From CANMIH01 sp049116335 (GTDB lineage Bacteria > Pseudomonadota > Alphaproteobacteria > Rhodobacterales > Rhodobacteraceae), in contig JAGDYZ010000007.1 of the NCBI GenBank assembly GCA_049116335.1, forward strand, positions 153,474 through 217,473: DNA of 64,000 nucleotides, written 5' to 3'. Each line of letters starts with the position of its first letter. Positions within the stretch are counted from its first letter, which is position 1. Position numbers and translations under genes: made by a program. The notes beneath the pieces were generated by a model. It made no database searches, had not been told where the DNA came from, and worked only from the letters and a program-made list of their open reading frames with translations. This document shows positions 1 to 9,029 of the stretch, one piece after another.

Positions 1-363
1 TAATCCCATGGCGGGCAGGCCGACCTGACCGTAAAACACGGTTTCCCCATTGGTGAGCACAGTCATGATCGGGGTCAGAATAAACACAACTAGTAAGACT
101 CTCCCGAGCCGGGACTCGGGCAGCAAGGGGGTCTGACGGCCTGATCGCCAGAGGGTCACAACAAATGCCGTCAGCGCTGGAATGTTGTGTTTGTTGAGCG
201 CGGGCAACAACGGAAGATCAAACTGCGTCGGATATTCAGGCAGAAACATATAGCCCACAAGAAGGCTCAGGATCAACGCACGGTCTGTCGACAATCGCCC
301 ATGAAGGGCAATCACAACAAACGGCCAGAGGGCCAGGACTAAAAGGGCAACTGCGTTGGGCAT
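1..363 (-). CDS. Polytopic membrane protein, N-terminal 121 residues (cut by window edge)
   Basis: An open frame runs from an ATG at 361-363 leftwards to the window edge without a stop. The 121 residues seen are very hydrophobic: helix 1 at about residues 4-19, a second at about 27-40, a third near 69-78 and a fourth near 92-106, separated by short charged loops with a PEYPTQFDLP stretch. This pattern (long hydrophobic helices, few charges) resembles the start of O-antigen ligase/polymerase-like (Wzy/WaaL-type) proteins, but no diagnostic motif lies in the visible part, so the family is an inference. It is divergent from xsc and is not expected to belong to the sulfonate operon. Confidence 0.6.
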   Translation of the reverse strand, partial: MPNAVALLVLALWPFVVIALHGRLSTDRALILSLLVGYMFLPEYPTQFDLPLLPALNKHNIPALTAFVVTLWRSGRQTPLLPESRLGRVLLVVFILTPIMTVLTNGETVFYGQVGLPAMGL

Positions 364-642
364 GGCTCGATTCGTCAGCGCTGATTGACGACACAAAACC
401 GTCGCCATGATCCTACTCTGACAATTGACACAGAATTGGGATCAAATTGTGGCGGCTCAGTCCCCTGGGCCCCGTCAATCCAAAGGATATCCGATCTAAG
501 CCCAGTTGTGGATCAAAGATTCATCTGTCTGGTCATAGTTCCACTTCTGATCTGGCCCTATTCGGCCAGAAAGTCGCAATCTACGATAGCTTCAAACCCG
601 CCGGCCCCAAGGTCGGCGTCCTTGCTTGGGAGACTTAGTCAC
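364..642. promoter_or_regulatory. Upstream region of xsc with an inverted repeat
   Basis: This 279-bp gap separates the divergent edge gene from xsc and should hold the xsc promoter. It contains a perfect 6-bp inverted repeat, CTGGCC at 552-557 and GGCCAG at 564-569 with a 6-bp spacer, a possible operator or small hairpin. The xsc frame stays open upstream to 385, but that extension has no resemblance to the family, so the region is treated as non-coding. No convincing -35/-10 pair was assigned. Confidence 0.35.
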
Positions 643-2418
643 ATGAAAATGACCACCGAAGAAGCCTTTGTGAAGGTGCTGCAGCGTCACGGGATTCAGC
701 ATGCGTTTGGGATTATTGGGTCGGCGATGATGCCGATTTCGGACCTGTTCCCGAAGGCCGGGATCAATTTCTGGGACTGCGCCCATGAGGGGTCGGGCGG
801 CTTTATGGCGGATGGCTACACCCGTGCCACCGGCAAGATGTCGATGATGATCGCGCAGAACGGCCCCGGTATCACCAACTTTGTGACCGCCGTGAAAACC
901 GCCTACTGGAACCACACGCCGCTGTTGCTGGTGACGCCTCAGGCCGCCAACAAAACCATTGGTCAGGGCGGCTTCCAGGAGATGGAGCAGATGCGCATGT
1001 TTGCGGATTGTGTTGCCTATCAGGAAGAGGTGCGTGACCCCAGCCGCGTGGCCGAGGTGCTCAACCGGGTGATCATGAACGCCAAACGCGCCAGCGCTCC
1101 GGCGCAGCTGAACATCCCGCGCGACATGTGGACCCAGATCGTCGACATCGAGATCCCGGCGATTGTTGAGTTCGAGCGTCCCTCGGGCGGCGAAACCGCT
1201 GTTGCGGATGCGGCGGCGCTGCTGTCGAATGCCAAAAACCCGGTGATCTTGAACGGCGCCGGTGTGGTGCTGTCGCAGGGCGGTATTGAGGCCTCAAAAG
1301 ATCTGGCCGAGCGTCTCGATGCGCCGGTCTGCGTCGGCTATCAGCACAATGACGCCTTCCCGGGCAACCACCCGCTGTTTGCCGGTCCGCTGGGCTACAA
1401 TGGCTCAAAAGCGGGCATGGAACTGATCCAAGGGGCCGATGTGGTGCTCTGCCTTGGCACCCGCCTGAACCCCTTCTCGACCCTGCCGGGCTATGGCATG
1501 GAATACTGGCCGGCGGATGCGAAAATCATTCAGGTCGACATCAACCCCGATCGCATTGGCCTGACCAAAAAGGTCTCGGTTGGCATCGTTGGGGATGCGG
1601 CGAAAGTGGCCAAAGGCATCCTGGGTCAGCTCTCGGGCACCGCAGGGGATGAGGGCCGTCAGGCGCGCAAAGACAATATTGCGCAGAAGAAATCGGCCTG
1701 GGCCCAGCAGCTCTCCAGCATGACCCACGAAGACGACGATCCGGGCACCACCTGGAACGAGCGTGCCCGCGCCGACAAGCCTGAGTGGATGAGCCCGCGT
1801 ATGGCCTGGCGTGCGATCCAGTCGGCGCTGCCGGTTGAGGCGATCATCAGCTCGGACATCGGCAACAACTGTGCCATCGGCAATGCTTATCCCTCCTTCG
1901 AGGAAGGGCGCAAATATCTGGCGCCGGGTCTGTTTGGCCCCTGTGGTTATGGTCTGCCGGCGGTTGTTGGTGCCAAGATTGGCCAGCCGGATGTGCCGGT
2001 TGTGGGCTTCTCTGGCGATGGTGCCTTTGGCATCGCGGTGAACGAGCTGACGGCGATTGGGCGCGGTGAATGGCCTGCGATCACCCATGTTGTGTTCCGC
2101 AACTACCAGTGGGGTGCGGAAAAGCGCAACTCGACCCTGTGGTTTGACGACAACTTCGTTGGCACCGAGCTCGATGAGCAGGTCTCTTACGCGGGCATCG
2201 CATCGGCCTGTGGCCTGAAAGGGGTGATTGCCCGCACCATGGACGAGCTGACCGCCGCCCTGGCGCAGGCTGTGGAAGATCAGAAAAACGGCATCACCAC
2301 CCTGATCGAAGCCATGATCAACCAGGAGCTCGGCGAACCCTTCCGCCGCGACGCCATGAAAAAACCCGTCGCCGTCGCAGGCATCAACGCCGACGAAATG
2401 GCAGAGCAGCAGGTCTGA
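643..2418 (+). CDS. xsc: Sulfoacetaldehyde acetyltransferase (Xsc)
   Basis: Thiamine-diphosphate enzyme that converts sulfoacetaldehyde plus phosphate into acetyl phosphate and sulfite, the desulfonation step in taurine and isethionate catabolism; cytoplasmic. The 591-residue product has the usual Xsc length and begins MKMTTEEAFVKVLQ. The N-terminal PYR domain carries the cofactor-activating Glu near residue 49 (CAHEGSGG); the C-terminal PP domain has the ThDP/Mg motif GDG at 458-460 ending with N487 (VVFRN). The start at 643 was chosen over an open upstream extension because it matches the family start and has a GGGAG ribosome site at 628-632. It is followed 2 bp later by a TauE/SafE gene and then pta, the classical sulfonate order. 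ThDP enzymes such as acetolactate synthase are the only real alternative, and the neighbours argue against that. Confidence 0.96.
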   Translation: MKMTTEEAFVKVLQRHGIQHAFGIIGSAMMPISDLFPKAGINFWDCAHEGSGGFMADGYTRATGKMSMMIAQNGPGITNFVTAVKTAYWNHTPLLLVTPQAANKTIGQGGFQEMEQMRMFADCVAYQEEVRDPSRVAEVLNRVIMNAKRASAPAQLNIPRDMWTQIVDIEIPAIVEFERPSGGETAVADAAALLSNAKNPVILNGAGVVLSQGGIEASKDLAERLDAPVCVGYQHNDAFPGNHPLFAGPLGYNGSKAGMELIQGADVVLCLGTRLNPFSTLPGYGMEYWPADAKIIQVDINPDRIGLTKKVSVGIVGDAAKVAKGILGQLSGTAGDEGRQARKDNIAQKKSAWAQQLSSMTHEDDDPGTTWNERARADKPEWMSPRMAWRAIQSALPVEAIISSDIGNNCAIGNAYPSFEEGRKYLAPGLFGPCGYGLPAVVGAKIGQPDVPVVGFSGDGAFGIAVNELTAIGRGEWPAITHVVFRNYQWGAEKRNSTLWFDDNFVGTELDEQVSYAGIASACGLKGVIARTMDELTAALAQAVEDQKNGITTLIEAMINQELGEPFRRDAMKKPVAVAGINADEMAEQQV

Positions 2419-2420
2419 AC

Positions 2421-3167
2421 ATGACACTGCCCTTTGACCTGACTACAGGCCAAGGGGCCTTTCTGGCCGCGGCTCTGTTTGTGGCGGCCTTTATTCGCGG
2501 TGTCTCCGGGTTCGGGTTCTCTGCGATTTTTATCATTCTGGCGGCGCTGGTGACCAATCCGGTGCCGCTTATCCCGATCGTGTTCTCCTGCGAAATCCTG
2601 ATGACAGTGTTTCAGGCGCGCGGCATCCGCGGTCATATCGACTGGCGGCGGGTCGGCGCGCTTTTGGTGGGCTCTGCGATCACGATTGTGCCGTCGGTTG
2701 CGATCATGGCCAAACTGGATGCCGCAACAGCTCGGATGGCCATCTCGGCATTGATCCTTGTGTTGAGTGCGGTGTTGCTAAGTGGATGGCGCCTTAGCCA
2801 ACCCATTGGACCCATTGGAACAACGGGCGTCGGCATGGTGTCGGGGATAGCCAATAGCGCCGGTGTCGGTGGCTTGCCTGTGGCGGCCTTTCTGACGGCG
2901 CAACCGATCCCGCCTGCTGTGTTTCGCGCCACAATGATCGTGTTTTTAACCGGGTTGGACCTTCTGGCTCTGCCGATCATGGCCGGTCATGGGCTGGTCA
3001 CCTCTGAGACACCTTTGGGGATCGTGGTTGCCTTTCCCATTCTGGGCGCGGGGATTTGGGCAGGGACGCTTGGGTTTTCGCGTCTCTCGGGTGACCGGTT
3101 TCGCCAATGTGTTGTGCTTCTCCTGACCTCGTTTTCGGTCCTCAATATCGCACGGATCCTGATATGA
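2421..3167 (+). CDS. TauE/SafE-family sulfite exporter candidate
   Basis: A 248-residue integral membrane protein of the TauE/SafE (DUF81) family with about eight hydrophobic helices. It starts with a helix at about 12-30 followed by FIRGVSGFGFSAIFIIL; the glycine-rich GxSGFG pattern and the second-half repeat GMVSGIANSAGVGGLPV are typical of the family. It sits 2 bp after xsc, and its stop overlaps the pta start as ATGA, so it is translationally coupled. Members of this family next to xsc are regarded as exporters of the sulfite released by Xsc; that role is inferred here from context. It may equally export another sulfur oxoanion or a C2 sulfonate. Confidence 0.88.
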   Translation: MTLPFDLTTGQGAFLAAALFVAAFIRGVSGFGFSAIFIILAALVTNPVPLIPIVFSCEILMTVFQARGIRGHIDWRRVGALLVGSAITIVPSVAIMAKLDAATARMAISALILVLSAVLLSGWRLSQPIGPIGTTGVGMVSGIANSAGVGGLPVAAFLTAQPIPPAVFRATMIVFLTGLDLLALPIMAGHGLVTSETPLGIVVAFPILGAGIWAGTLGFSRLSGDRFRQCVVLLLTSFSVLNIARILI

Positions 3168-4174
3168 CCCTGTCACCTCAAGAGCTTGTTCAAGCAACCA
3201 CATTCGCGACCAAACCTGTGGTGGCCCTAAGTGAAGGAAGCGATCCGCGCGTGGTTCAGGGCGCACTTGCGGCGCGTGAGGCGGGGTTCTCCGATATTAT
3301 TTTGGTAGGGGCAGAGGCAGATGTCCTGTCTGAACTGACCCGCCAGGGCAGCGAGCAGGGGCAGGGGATTTCGGTTCATGATCCGCTGACCTCCTCTCTG
3401 ACTGACGGCTTTGCAGCTTCATTTCTGGAGTTGCGCAAGCACAAAGGTGTCGATGCGGTCAAAGCGCAGGCCTTGGTTGAAACTCCGCTGGTTTATGCGG
3501 CCATGTTGGTCCGCGAGGGGCATGCCACTGGGACGGTTGGAGGTGCGGTTGCCACGACGTCGGATGTGGTGCGCGCGGCGATTCAGGTGATCGGCAAAGC
3601 GCCAGATGCCGAGATGGTGTCGTCGTTTTTCCTGATGTACCCGCCAGAGGTGGGCGGGGATAATGCGCGCGCCATGTTGTATTCGGACTGTGGTTTGGTG
3701 ATCGACCCCAGCGCCGCCGAACTGGCGGCCATTGCTTCGGCTTCGGCCCAATCCGCGCGGACGTTGCTGCGGCAGGAACCACAGATCGCTTTGCTGTCGT
3801 TTTCGACCAAAGGCAGTGCTCGGCACCCCGTGATCGATAAGGTAACTCAGGCCGCGGCGCTGTTGTCCGAACAGCATCCAGAGTTGCAGGTGGATGGCGA
3901 GTTGCAATTTGATGCCGCCTTTGTGCCCGAAGTCGGCGCGCGAAAGTCTCCCGGATCGGCGATGGCGGGCCATGCCAATGTGATGATCTTTCCCAACTTA
4001 GACGCGGGCAACATCGCCTATAAAATCACGCAACGCGTCGGAGGATATGCGGCCATTGGCCCAATCCTGCAGGGGCTTGCGAAACCTGCCAATGACCTGT
4101 CGCGGGGATGCAGTGCCGAGGATGTCACCGAGATGATCGCCGTGACCATTCTACAGGCCCAGACCGCCTCATGA
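3164..4174 (+). CDS. pta: Phosphate acetyltransferase
   Basis: Converts acetyl phosphate, the product of Xsc, plus CoA into acetyl-CoA; cytoplasmic. The 336-residue protein is the short single-domain Pta type, with KPVVALSEGSDPRVVQGA near the N-terminus and the family signature VGARKSPGSAMAGHANVMIFPNLD region near residues 260-280, followed by GNIAYKITQRVGG. The ATG at 3164 overlaps the stop of the exporter gene (ATGA); an in-frame start at 3107 lies inside that gene and is less likely. Its position in the xsc operon makes assignment to sulfonate catabolism firm. Confidence 0.95.
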   Translation: MTLSPQELVQATTFATKPVVALSEGSDPRVVQGALAAREAGFSDIILVGAEADVLSELTRQGSEQGQGISVHDPLTSSLTDGFAASFLELRKHKGVDAVKAQALVETPLVYAAMLVREGHATGTVGGAVATTSDVVRAAIQVIGKAPDAEMVSSFFLMYPPEVGGDNARAMLYSDCGLVIDPSAAELAAIASASAQSARTLLRQEPQIALLSFSTKGSARHPVIDKVTQAAALLSEQHPELQVDGELQFDAAFVPEVGARKSPGSAMAGHANVMIFPNLDAGNIAYKITQRVGGYAAIGPILQGLAKPANDLSRGCSAEDVTEMIAVTILQAQTAS

Positions 4175-4466
4175 CATTCTGCCCTATCCGCATGTGCGAA
4201 AATGAAATAATCAGCTTGTTAGCGCTATAACTGAAACGATGTTCTGTCAGATGACCAAAGCTCAAACATGTTGTTCCGAAAATCGTCCTGCATGCACCAC
4301 ATGCGTGCGGTCTGGTTGCGGAATTGAGAGCTACGGTCCGAAGACGACTTACCCCATGAGAAACAGGGCGATTCCGGTGGTTTCGCAAGACACTCTGTTT
4401 GTTATGGGCCTCATCCTCACCGGGATGTCTCTATTGACCTAAACGCCAGCACACCAAGGGAGCCCG
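4175..4466. other. Gap between pta and soeA, probable soeABC promoter region
   Basis: This 292-bp stretch separates xsc-tauE-pta from soeA. It contains an open frame of 67 codons (4239-4442) that is rich in cysteine, has no ribosome site and resembles nothing known, so it is not called. An imperfect dyad GTTAGCGCTATAAC lies near 4218-4231. The gap is long enough for an independent promoter for soeABC, which would let sulfite oxidation be expressed apart from xsc. Confidence 0.3.
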
Positions 4467-7265
4467 ATGTCAGTCCAGCAACCGAAGATCGATACCTCGC
4501 CGAAAGTTTCGGACGAGATCCGTAAAACAACCTGTTATATGTGCGCCTGCCGGTGTGGCATCAACGTACATATGAAGGATGGCAAAGTTGCCTATATCGA
4601 AGGCAACCGGGATCACCCCGTCAATCAGGGTGTGCTCTGTGCCAAGGGCAGCGCCGGGATCATGCAGCACAATGCGCCGTCCCGCTTGCGCAAACCTTTG
4701 AAACGCGTCGGCCCACGTGGTTCGGGCGAATTTGAGGAGATCAGCTGGGACGAGGCGCTGGACATCGCCGTTGGCTGGTTGAAGCCCCTGCATGACACCA
4801 ATCCGGAAAAGCTGGCGTTTTTCACCGGGCGGGATCAGTCGCAAAGCTTCACCAGCTTTTGGGCGCAGAATTTCGGCACCTGTAACTACGCAGCACATGG
4901 GGGGTTCTGCTCGGTCAATATGGCGGCGGGCGGCATCTACACCATGGGCGGTGCGTTTTGGGAATTTGGCCAGCCCGACTGGGATCACACCAAGCTGTTT
5001 ATGCTGTTTGGCGTGGCGGAAGATCACGATTCCAACCCGATCAAAATGGGTATTGGCAAAATCAAAGCCCGTGGCGCCAAGGTGATTGGCGTTAATCCGG
5101 TCCGTTCGGGCTATAATGCCGTTGCCGATGAATGGGTGGCGATCACTCCGGGCACCGATGGGTTGTTCATCCTCGCGCTGGTGCATGAGTTGATGAAAGC
5201 GGGTAAAGTCGATGCGCAGTATTTGTCGCGTTTCACCAATGCTCCGGTTCTGATCGACAAAGACACCGGCCTGTTCCTGCGTGATGACAACGGCAAAGAG
5301 CTTGTGATCGACAGTGTCACAGGTGACTTGACGCCCTTTGATCAAAAGGGGGTCCGCCCCAGTCTGTCGGCCACCCACGAGGGTCATCAGACTGCAATGG
5401 CGTTGATGGCGGAAAAATATCTTGATCCACAATACGCCCCCGAGGCCGTGGCCGAGACCTGCGGCATCCCTGCGGAGAAGATCCGCAAAATTGCGGCAGA
5501 TCTGGCACGAGTGGCCTTTGACGAGGCCATTGAACTGGACCGCGAGTGGGTGGATTTCCGCGGTGAAACGCACAAGAAGATGATTGGCCGCCCCGTGGCG
5601 ATGCACGCCATGCGCGGGATCTCGGCCCATTCCAACGGGTTCCAGACCTGTCGCGCTCTGCACATTCTGCAGATCATTCTTGGCACAGTGGAAACACCCG
5701 GCGGCTTCCGCTTTAAACCGCCTTATCCCAAGCCGGTTGAAGCGCATCCGAAACCACATTGCAAAGTAACGCCCGGTGCGCCGCTAGATGGCCCGCATTT
5801 GGGCTTTGTGCGCGGTCCCGAAGATCTGATGTTGAAAGACGACGGCACACCGGCGCGGATCGACAAGGCCTTCACCTGGGAAAACCCGATGTCCTCTCAC
5901 GGGCTGATGCATATGGTGATCTCCAACGCCTATGCCGGGGATCCCTACAAGATCGACACCCTGTTCATGTATATGGCGAATATGTCGTGGAATTCCTCGA
6001 TGAACACCCGCGGTGTCATCGAAATGCTGACTGAAAAAGATGAAAGTGGCGAGTATAAAATTCCGCGCATCATCTACTCAGATGCCTACAGCTCAGAAAT
6101 GGTGGCCTACGCCGATCTGATCCTGCCAGACACGACATATCTTGAGCGTCACGATTGTATTTCGCTGCTGGACCGTCCGATCTGCGAAGCGGATGGGGCT
6201 GCGGATGCGATCCGCTGGCCGGTGGTCGAGCCCGACCGCGATGTGCGCGGGTTCCAGTCGGTTCTGGTGCAGCTGGCCAACAAGATGGGGCTGAAAGGCT
6301 TCACTCATGAAGATGGCACAGCCAAATGGCAGGACTACGCGGATTACATCGTCAACCATGAACGCAAACCGGGCATCGGTCCGCTTGCGGGCTTCCGAGG
6401 TAAAGACGGCGAAAGCGTGGGGCGCGGTGAAGTTAATCCCGGTCAGCTCGACAGTTATATCGAAAACGGCGGGTTCTTCCTGCACCATGTGCCGGAAGAG
6501 GCCAGCTATTTTAAACCTTGGAACGCAGCCTATCAGGACTGGGCGGTGGAGCTTGGCTTGTTTGACAGCCCACAACCCTATCTGTTTCAGCTCTATTCCG
6601 AACCCATGCGCAAATTCCAACGTGCAGCCGAAGGCCATGGCGAGAGGCAACCGCCCGAGCATCTGCGTGCGCGTCTGAAGACGGTGATGGATCCGCTGCC
6701 CTTCTGGTATGCGCCGTTTGAAGACACGCATGTGGACACAGATGAATATCCGATCCACGCGCTGACCCAACGCCCCATGGCGATGTATCATTCCTGGGGC
6801 ACACAAAACGCCTGGCTGCGTCAGCTGCATGGTCGGAACCCGCTCTATGTGTCGCAAAAAATCTGGGATGAACATGGGTTTGAGGAAGATGGCTGGGCCA
6901 AGGTCACCTCGGTGCATGGTTCGATCACAGTGCCGGTGATGTTGCAGACAACCCTGAACGATCACACGGTCTGGACCTGGAACGCCATCGGCAAACGCAA
7001 AGGGGCCTGGGCCTTGGAAGAGGGGGCACCAGAGGCCACCAAAGGCTTCCTGCTCAACCACCTCATTCACGAGCTGCTGCCGCCCAGAGGCGACGGGCTA
7101 AGGTGGGCCAATTCGGATCCCATCACGGGTCAGGCCGCATGGTTCGACCTGAGGGTCAAAATTGAAAAAGCCGCCGCGCCGCTGGAAAGCCAGCCGGGCT
7201 TTGCCCCCATCAAATCCCCTGTAGGTCAGGGCCCCAAGCAACTGACATGGAAGGTGGGTAAATGA
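4467..7265 (+). CDS. soeA: Sulfite dehydrogenase molybdopterin subunit SoeA
   Basis: Catalytic subunit of the cytoplasmic, membrane-attached sulfite-oxidising enzyme SoeABC, a DMSO-reductase-family molybdopterin protein. The 932-residue product has an N-terminal [4Fe-4S] site with C23, C26, C30 and C58 (CYMCACRC, then VLCAKG), followed by the guanylate-cofactor domains and a C-terminal dinucleotide-binding domain. There is no twin-arginine signal, as expected for SoeA and unlike periplasmic DmsA, TtrA or PsrA. Next to it are a four-cluster ferredoxin subunit and a DmsC-like anchor, and the xsc-pta genes upstream produce sulfite; this context selects SoeA among related three-subunit oxidoreductases. 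A tetrathionate- or polysulfide-reductase role is the alternative on family grounds alone. Confidence 0.88.
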   Translation: MSVQQPKIDTSPKVSDEIRKTTCYMCACRCGINVHMKDGKVAYIEGNRDHPVNQGVLCAKGSAGIMQHNAPSRLRKPLKRVGPRGSGEFEEISWDEALDIAVGWLKPLHDTNPEKLAFFTGRDQSQSFTSFWAQNFGTCNYAAHGGFCSVNMAAGGIYTMGGAFWEFGQPDWDHTKLFMLFGVAEDHDSNPIKMGIGKIKARGAKVIGVNPVRSGYNAVADEWVAITPGTDGLFILALVHELMKAGKVDAQYLSRFTNAPVLIDKDTGLFLRDDNGKELVIDSVTGDLTPFDQKGVRPSLSATHEGHQTAMALMAEKYLDPQYAPEAVAETCGIPAEKIRKIAADLARVAFDEAIELDREWVDFRGETHKKMIGRPVAMHAMRGISAHSNGFQTCRALHILQIILGTVETPGGFRFKPPYPKPVEAHPKPHCKVTPGAPLDGPHLGFVRGPEDLMLKDDGTPARIDKAFTWENPMSSHGLMHMVISNAYAGDPYKIDTLFMYMANMSWNSSMNTRGVIEMLTEKDESGEYKIPRIIYSDAYSSEMVAYADLILPDTTYLERHDCISLLDRPICEADGAADAIRWPVVEPDRDVRGFQSVLVQLANKMGLKGFTHEDGTAKWQDYADYIVNHERKPGIGPLAGFRGKDGESVGRGEVNPGQLDSYIENGGFFLHHVPEEASYFKPWNAAYQDWAVELGLFDSPQPYLFQLYSEPMRKFQRAAEGHGERQPPEHLRARLKTVMDPLPFWYAPFEDTHVDTDEYPIHALTQRPMAMYHSWGTQNAWLRQLHGRNPLYVSQKIWDEHGFEEDGWAKVTSVHGSITVPVMLQTTLNDHTVWTWNAIGKRKGAWALEEGAPEATKGFLLNHLIHELLPPRGDGLRWANSDPITGQAAWFDLRVKIEKAAAPLESQPGFAPIKSPVGQGPKQLTWKVGK

Positions 7266-7280
7266 AATTGACCTGTCGCC

Positions 7281-7351
7281 CGCCTTCTTCTTTTCAAAAA
7301 TACTCCGGGGGAACTTTGGGCCTTCGGCCCAAAGGGGGGCAGCGCCCCCCA
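7281..7351. repeat. GC-rich double-hairpin intergenic repeat (REP-like)
   Basis: The soeA-soeB gap holds a stretch starting CGCCTTCTTCTTTTCAAAA and followed by two adjacent hairpins. The first has 9-bp arms at 7314-7322 and 7326-7334 with loop TTC. The second has 7-bp arms, GGGGGGC at 7334-7340 and GCCCCCC at 7344-7350, with loop AGC. This resembles the short intergenic repeats scattered through Rhodobacteraceae genomes (from general knowledge of the group, not checked here). No T-run follows, so full termination is unlikely; partial attenuation or mRNA stabilisation is possible. Confidence 0.7.
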
Positions 7352-7407
7352 GATAGCTTTGACCTCTTAACCCATCAGCCAGCGCATCCAACGACAGGGG
7401 GCCAGCT

Positions 7408-8157
7408 ATGACAACTCTTCCAAGCTCTACCACCCGTAAACTGGGTCTGGTGATTGACCTCGATACCTGCGTGGGTTGCCATGCCTGTGTGATTTCCTGC
7501 AAAGGCTGGAACACCGAAAACTATGGCGCCCCTCTGTCTGATCAGGATCCCTATGGCGCAGACCCGGTTGGCACCTTCCTCAATCGCGTTCATAGCTTTG
7601 AGGTCAAACCAGAAGACAGCCCACCCCAGTTGATCCACTTTCCGAAATCCTGCCTGCATTGCGAAGATGCGCCCTGTGTGACGGTCTGCCCCACTGGGGC
7701 CAGTTACAAACGCGTCGAAGATGGCATTGTCTTGGTCAACGAGAAAGACTGCATCGGTTGCGGTCTGTGCGCGTGGTCCTGTCCCTACGGTGCGCGCGAG
7801 TTGGACGGTGCCGAGAAGGTAATGAAGAAATGCACCCTCTGTGTCGATCGGATCTACAACGAAAACCTGCCCGAAGAAGACCGCGAACCGGCCTGTGTGC
7901 GGACCTGTCCCGCAGGCGCGCGTCACTTTGGCGATTTCGCCGATCCTGATAGCAACGTTTCGAAACTGACCGCTGAACGTGGTGGCATGGATCTGATGCC
8001 AGAACAGGGCACCAAACCGGTCAACAAATACCTGCCGCCGCGCCAAAAAGACAGTTGGGAAGGCGAAGTTGACGTGCTTGCCCCTTTCCTTGCCCCCGTT
8101 GCCGAAGAACCCAAGGGGTTCTTGGGCTGGCTCGATAAAACGCTGGAGAAACTCTGA
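7408..8157 (+). CDS. soeB: Sulfite dehydrogenase iron-sulfur subunit SoeB
   Basis: Electron-transfer subunit of the DmsB/NrfC/PsrB type that passes electrons from SoeA to the membrane anchor; cytoplasmic. In 249 residues it has four cysteine clusters: C21/C24/C27/C31 (CVGCHACVISC), C82/C85/C90/C94, C115/C118/C121/C125 (CIGCGLCAWSC) and C142/C145/C163/C167. This is enough for four [4Fe-4S] clusters. No signal peptide is present. Its stop overlaps the soeC start as TGATG. It is separated from soeA by 142 bp carrying a hairpin repeat, a wider gap than elsewhere in the operon. Confidence 0.9.
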   Translation: MTTLPSSTTRKLGLVIDLDTCVGCHACVISCKGWNTENYGAPLSDQDPYGADPVGTFLNRVHSFEVKPEDSPPQLIHFPKSCLHCEDAPCVTVCPTGASYKRVEDGIVLVNEKDCIGCGLCAWSCPYGARELDGAEKVMKKCTLCVDRIYNENLPEEDREPACVRTCPAGARHFGDFADPDSNVSKLTAERGGMDLMPEQGTKPVNKYLPPRQKDSWEGEVDVLAPFLAPVAEEPKGFLGWLDKTLEKL

Positions 8158-9029
8158 TGCATCCTGCGCCTTCCGTTATCATTTTCACCAGCCTCTCGGG
8201 GTTTGGCTTTGGCCTGCTGACTTTTCTGGGGCTCGGATACCCCGATGTCTCTGGCTGGGTGGCCTTTGTCTTCTTTCTGATCGCCTTTGCACTGGCGGTA
8301 GGTGGTCTCTTGGCATCTACTTTTCACCTCGGTCACCCAGAGCGTGCGCTCAAGGCCTTTACTCAGTGGCGCTCCTCCTGGCTGAGCCGGGAAGGCCTTT
8401 GCGCTGTGGCGGCGCTTTTGGTCATGGGGCTTTACGCCCTTGGGGTCGTGTTTTTCGAACAGCAGTGGCGTGTGCTCGGCGTTTTGGGCGCGGTGTTCTC
8501 TATCGCCACGGTGTTCACCACTTCCATGATCTATGCCCAGCTCAAATCCATCCCGCGTTGGAACATGGTTGTGACCCCGGCAATGTTTCTAATGTTCTCT
8601 CTGGCGGGCGGCGCCTTGCTAGGCGGACAGATCACAGCGGCGCTTGTTCTCTTGATTTTTGCGGCTGCGGTTCAGCTTCTGTACTGGCAGCACGGCGATG
8701 GGGCCTTTGCCCGCGCAGCGTCGACAATCGGGACGGCGACAGGGCTTGGATCACGAGGAGAGGTGCGCGCCTTTGAGCCACCGCATACCGGCACCAACTA
8801 TCTGCTTCGTGAATTTGTTCATGTGGTCGGACGCAAACATGCCCAGAAACTGCGGGTGATCAGCTTTGTACTGGGCTTTGTCCTACCGATCTTGATTTTG
8901 TTTGTGCATCCCGGCCATCTGCTTGCACTGATCGCGGTTTTGTCGCATGTCGCTGGGGTCTTTGTCTCGCGCTGGTTGTTCTTTGCGCAGGCCGAGCATG
9001 TCGTAGGATTGTATTACGGGAAGCGATGA
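8157..9029 (+). CDS. soeC: Sulfite dehydrogenase membrane anchor SoeC
   Basis: DmsC/NrfD-like membrane anchor that should deliver electrons from SoeB to the quinone pool. The 290-residue product has about eight hydrophobic segments, with LASTFHLGHPERALKAF near residues 55-70, typical of DmsC-family anchors, and ends in a basic cytoplasmic tail. The start overlaps the soeB stop by one base (TGATG), so the two are translationally coupled. The next gene begins on the base after the soeC stop. Confidence 0.88.
   Translation: MHPAPSVIIFTSLSGFGFGLLTFLGLGYPDVSGWVAFVFFLIAFALAVGGLLASTFHLGHPERALKAFTQWRSSWLSREGLCAVAALLVMGLYALGVVFFEQQWRVLGVLGAVFSIATVFTTSMIYAQLKSIPRWNMVVTPAMFLMFSLAGGALLGGQITAALVLLIFAAAVQLLYWQHGDGAFARAASTIGTATGLGSRGEVRAFEPPHTGTNYLLREFVHVVGRKHAQKLRVISFVLGFVLPILILFVHPGHLLALIAVLSHVAGVFVSRWLFFAQAEHVVGLYYGKR

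Noticed and set aside
385..642. 86-codon upstream extension of the xsc frame
   Set aside because: The extension has no family resemblance; the 643 start has a ribosome site and gives the normal Xsc length and N-terminus.
1405..2427. 340-codon open frame antisense to xsc
   Set aside because: It lies wholly opposite a certain gene; long antisense frames are common in GC-rich coding DNA, and the product is rich in His/Arg without known motifs.
4239..4442. 67-codon Cys-rich frame before soeA
   Set aside because: No ribosome site, no recognisable domain, and it occupies the probable soeABC promoter region.
4470..5759. 429-codon frame antisense to soeA
   Set aside because: Shadow of soeA codon bias; no domain or start signal.
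6093..7070. 325-codon frame antisense to soeA
   Set aside because: Shadow frame opposite a well supported molybdopterin subunit.
8069..8776. 235-codon plus-strand frame across the soeB-soeC junction
   Set aside because: Out of frame with both supported genes and without motifs; its residues are the Arg/Trp/Cys-rich kind typical of shadow frames.
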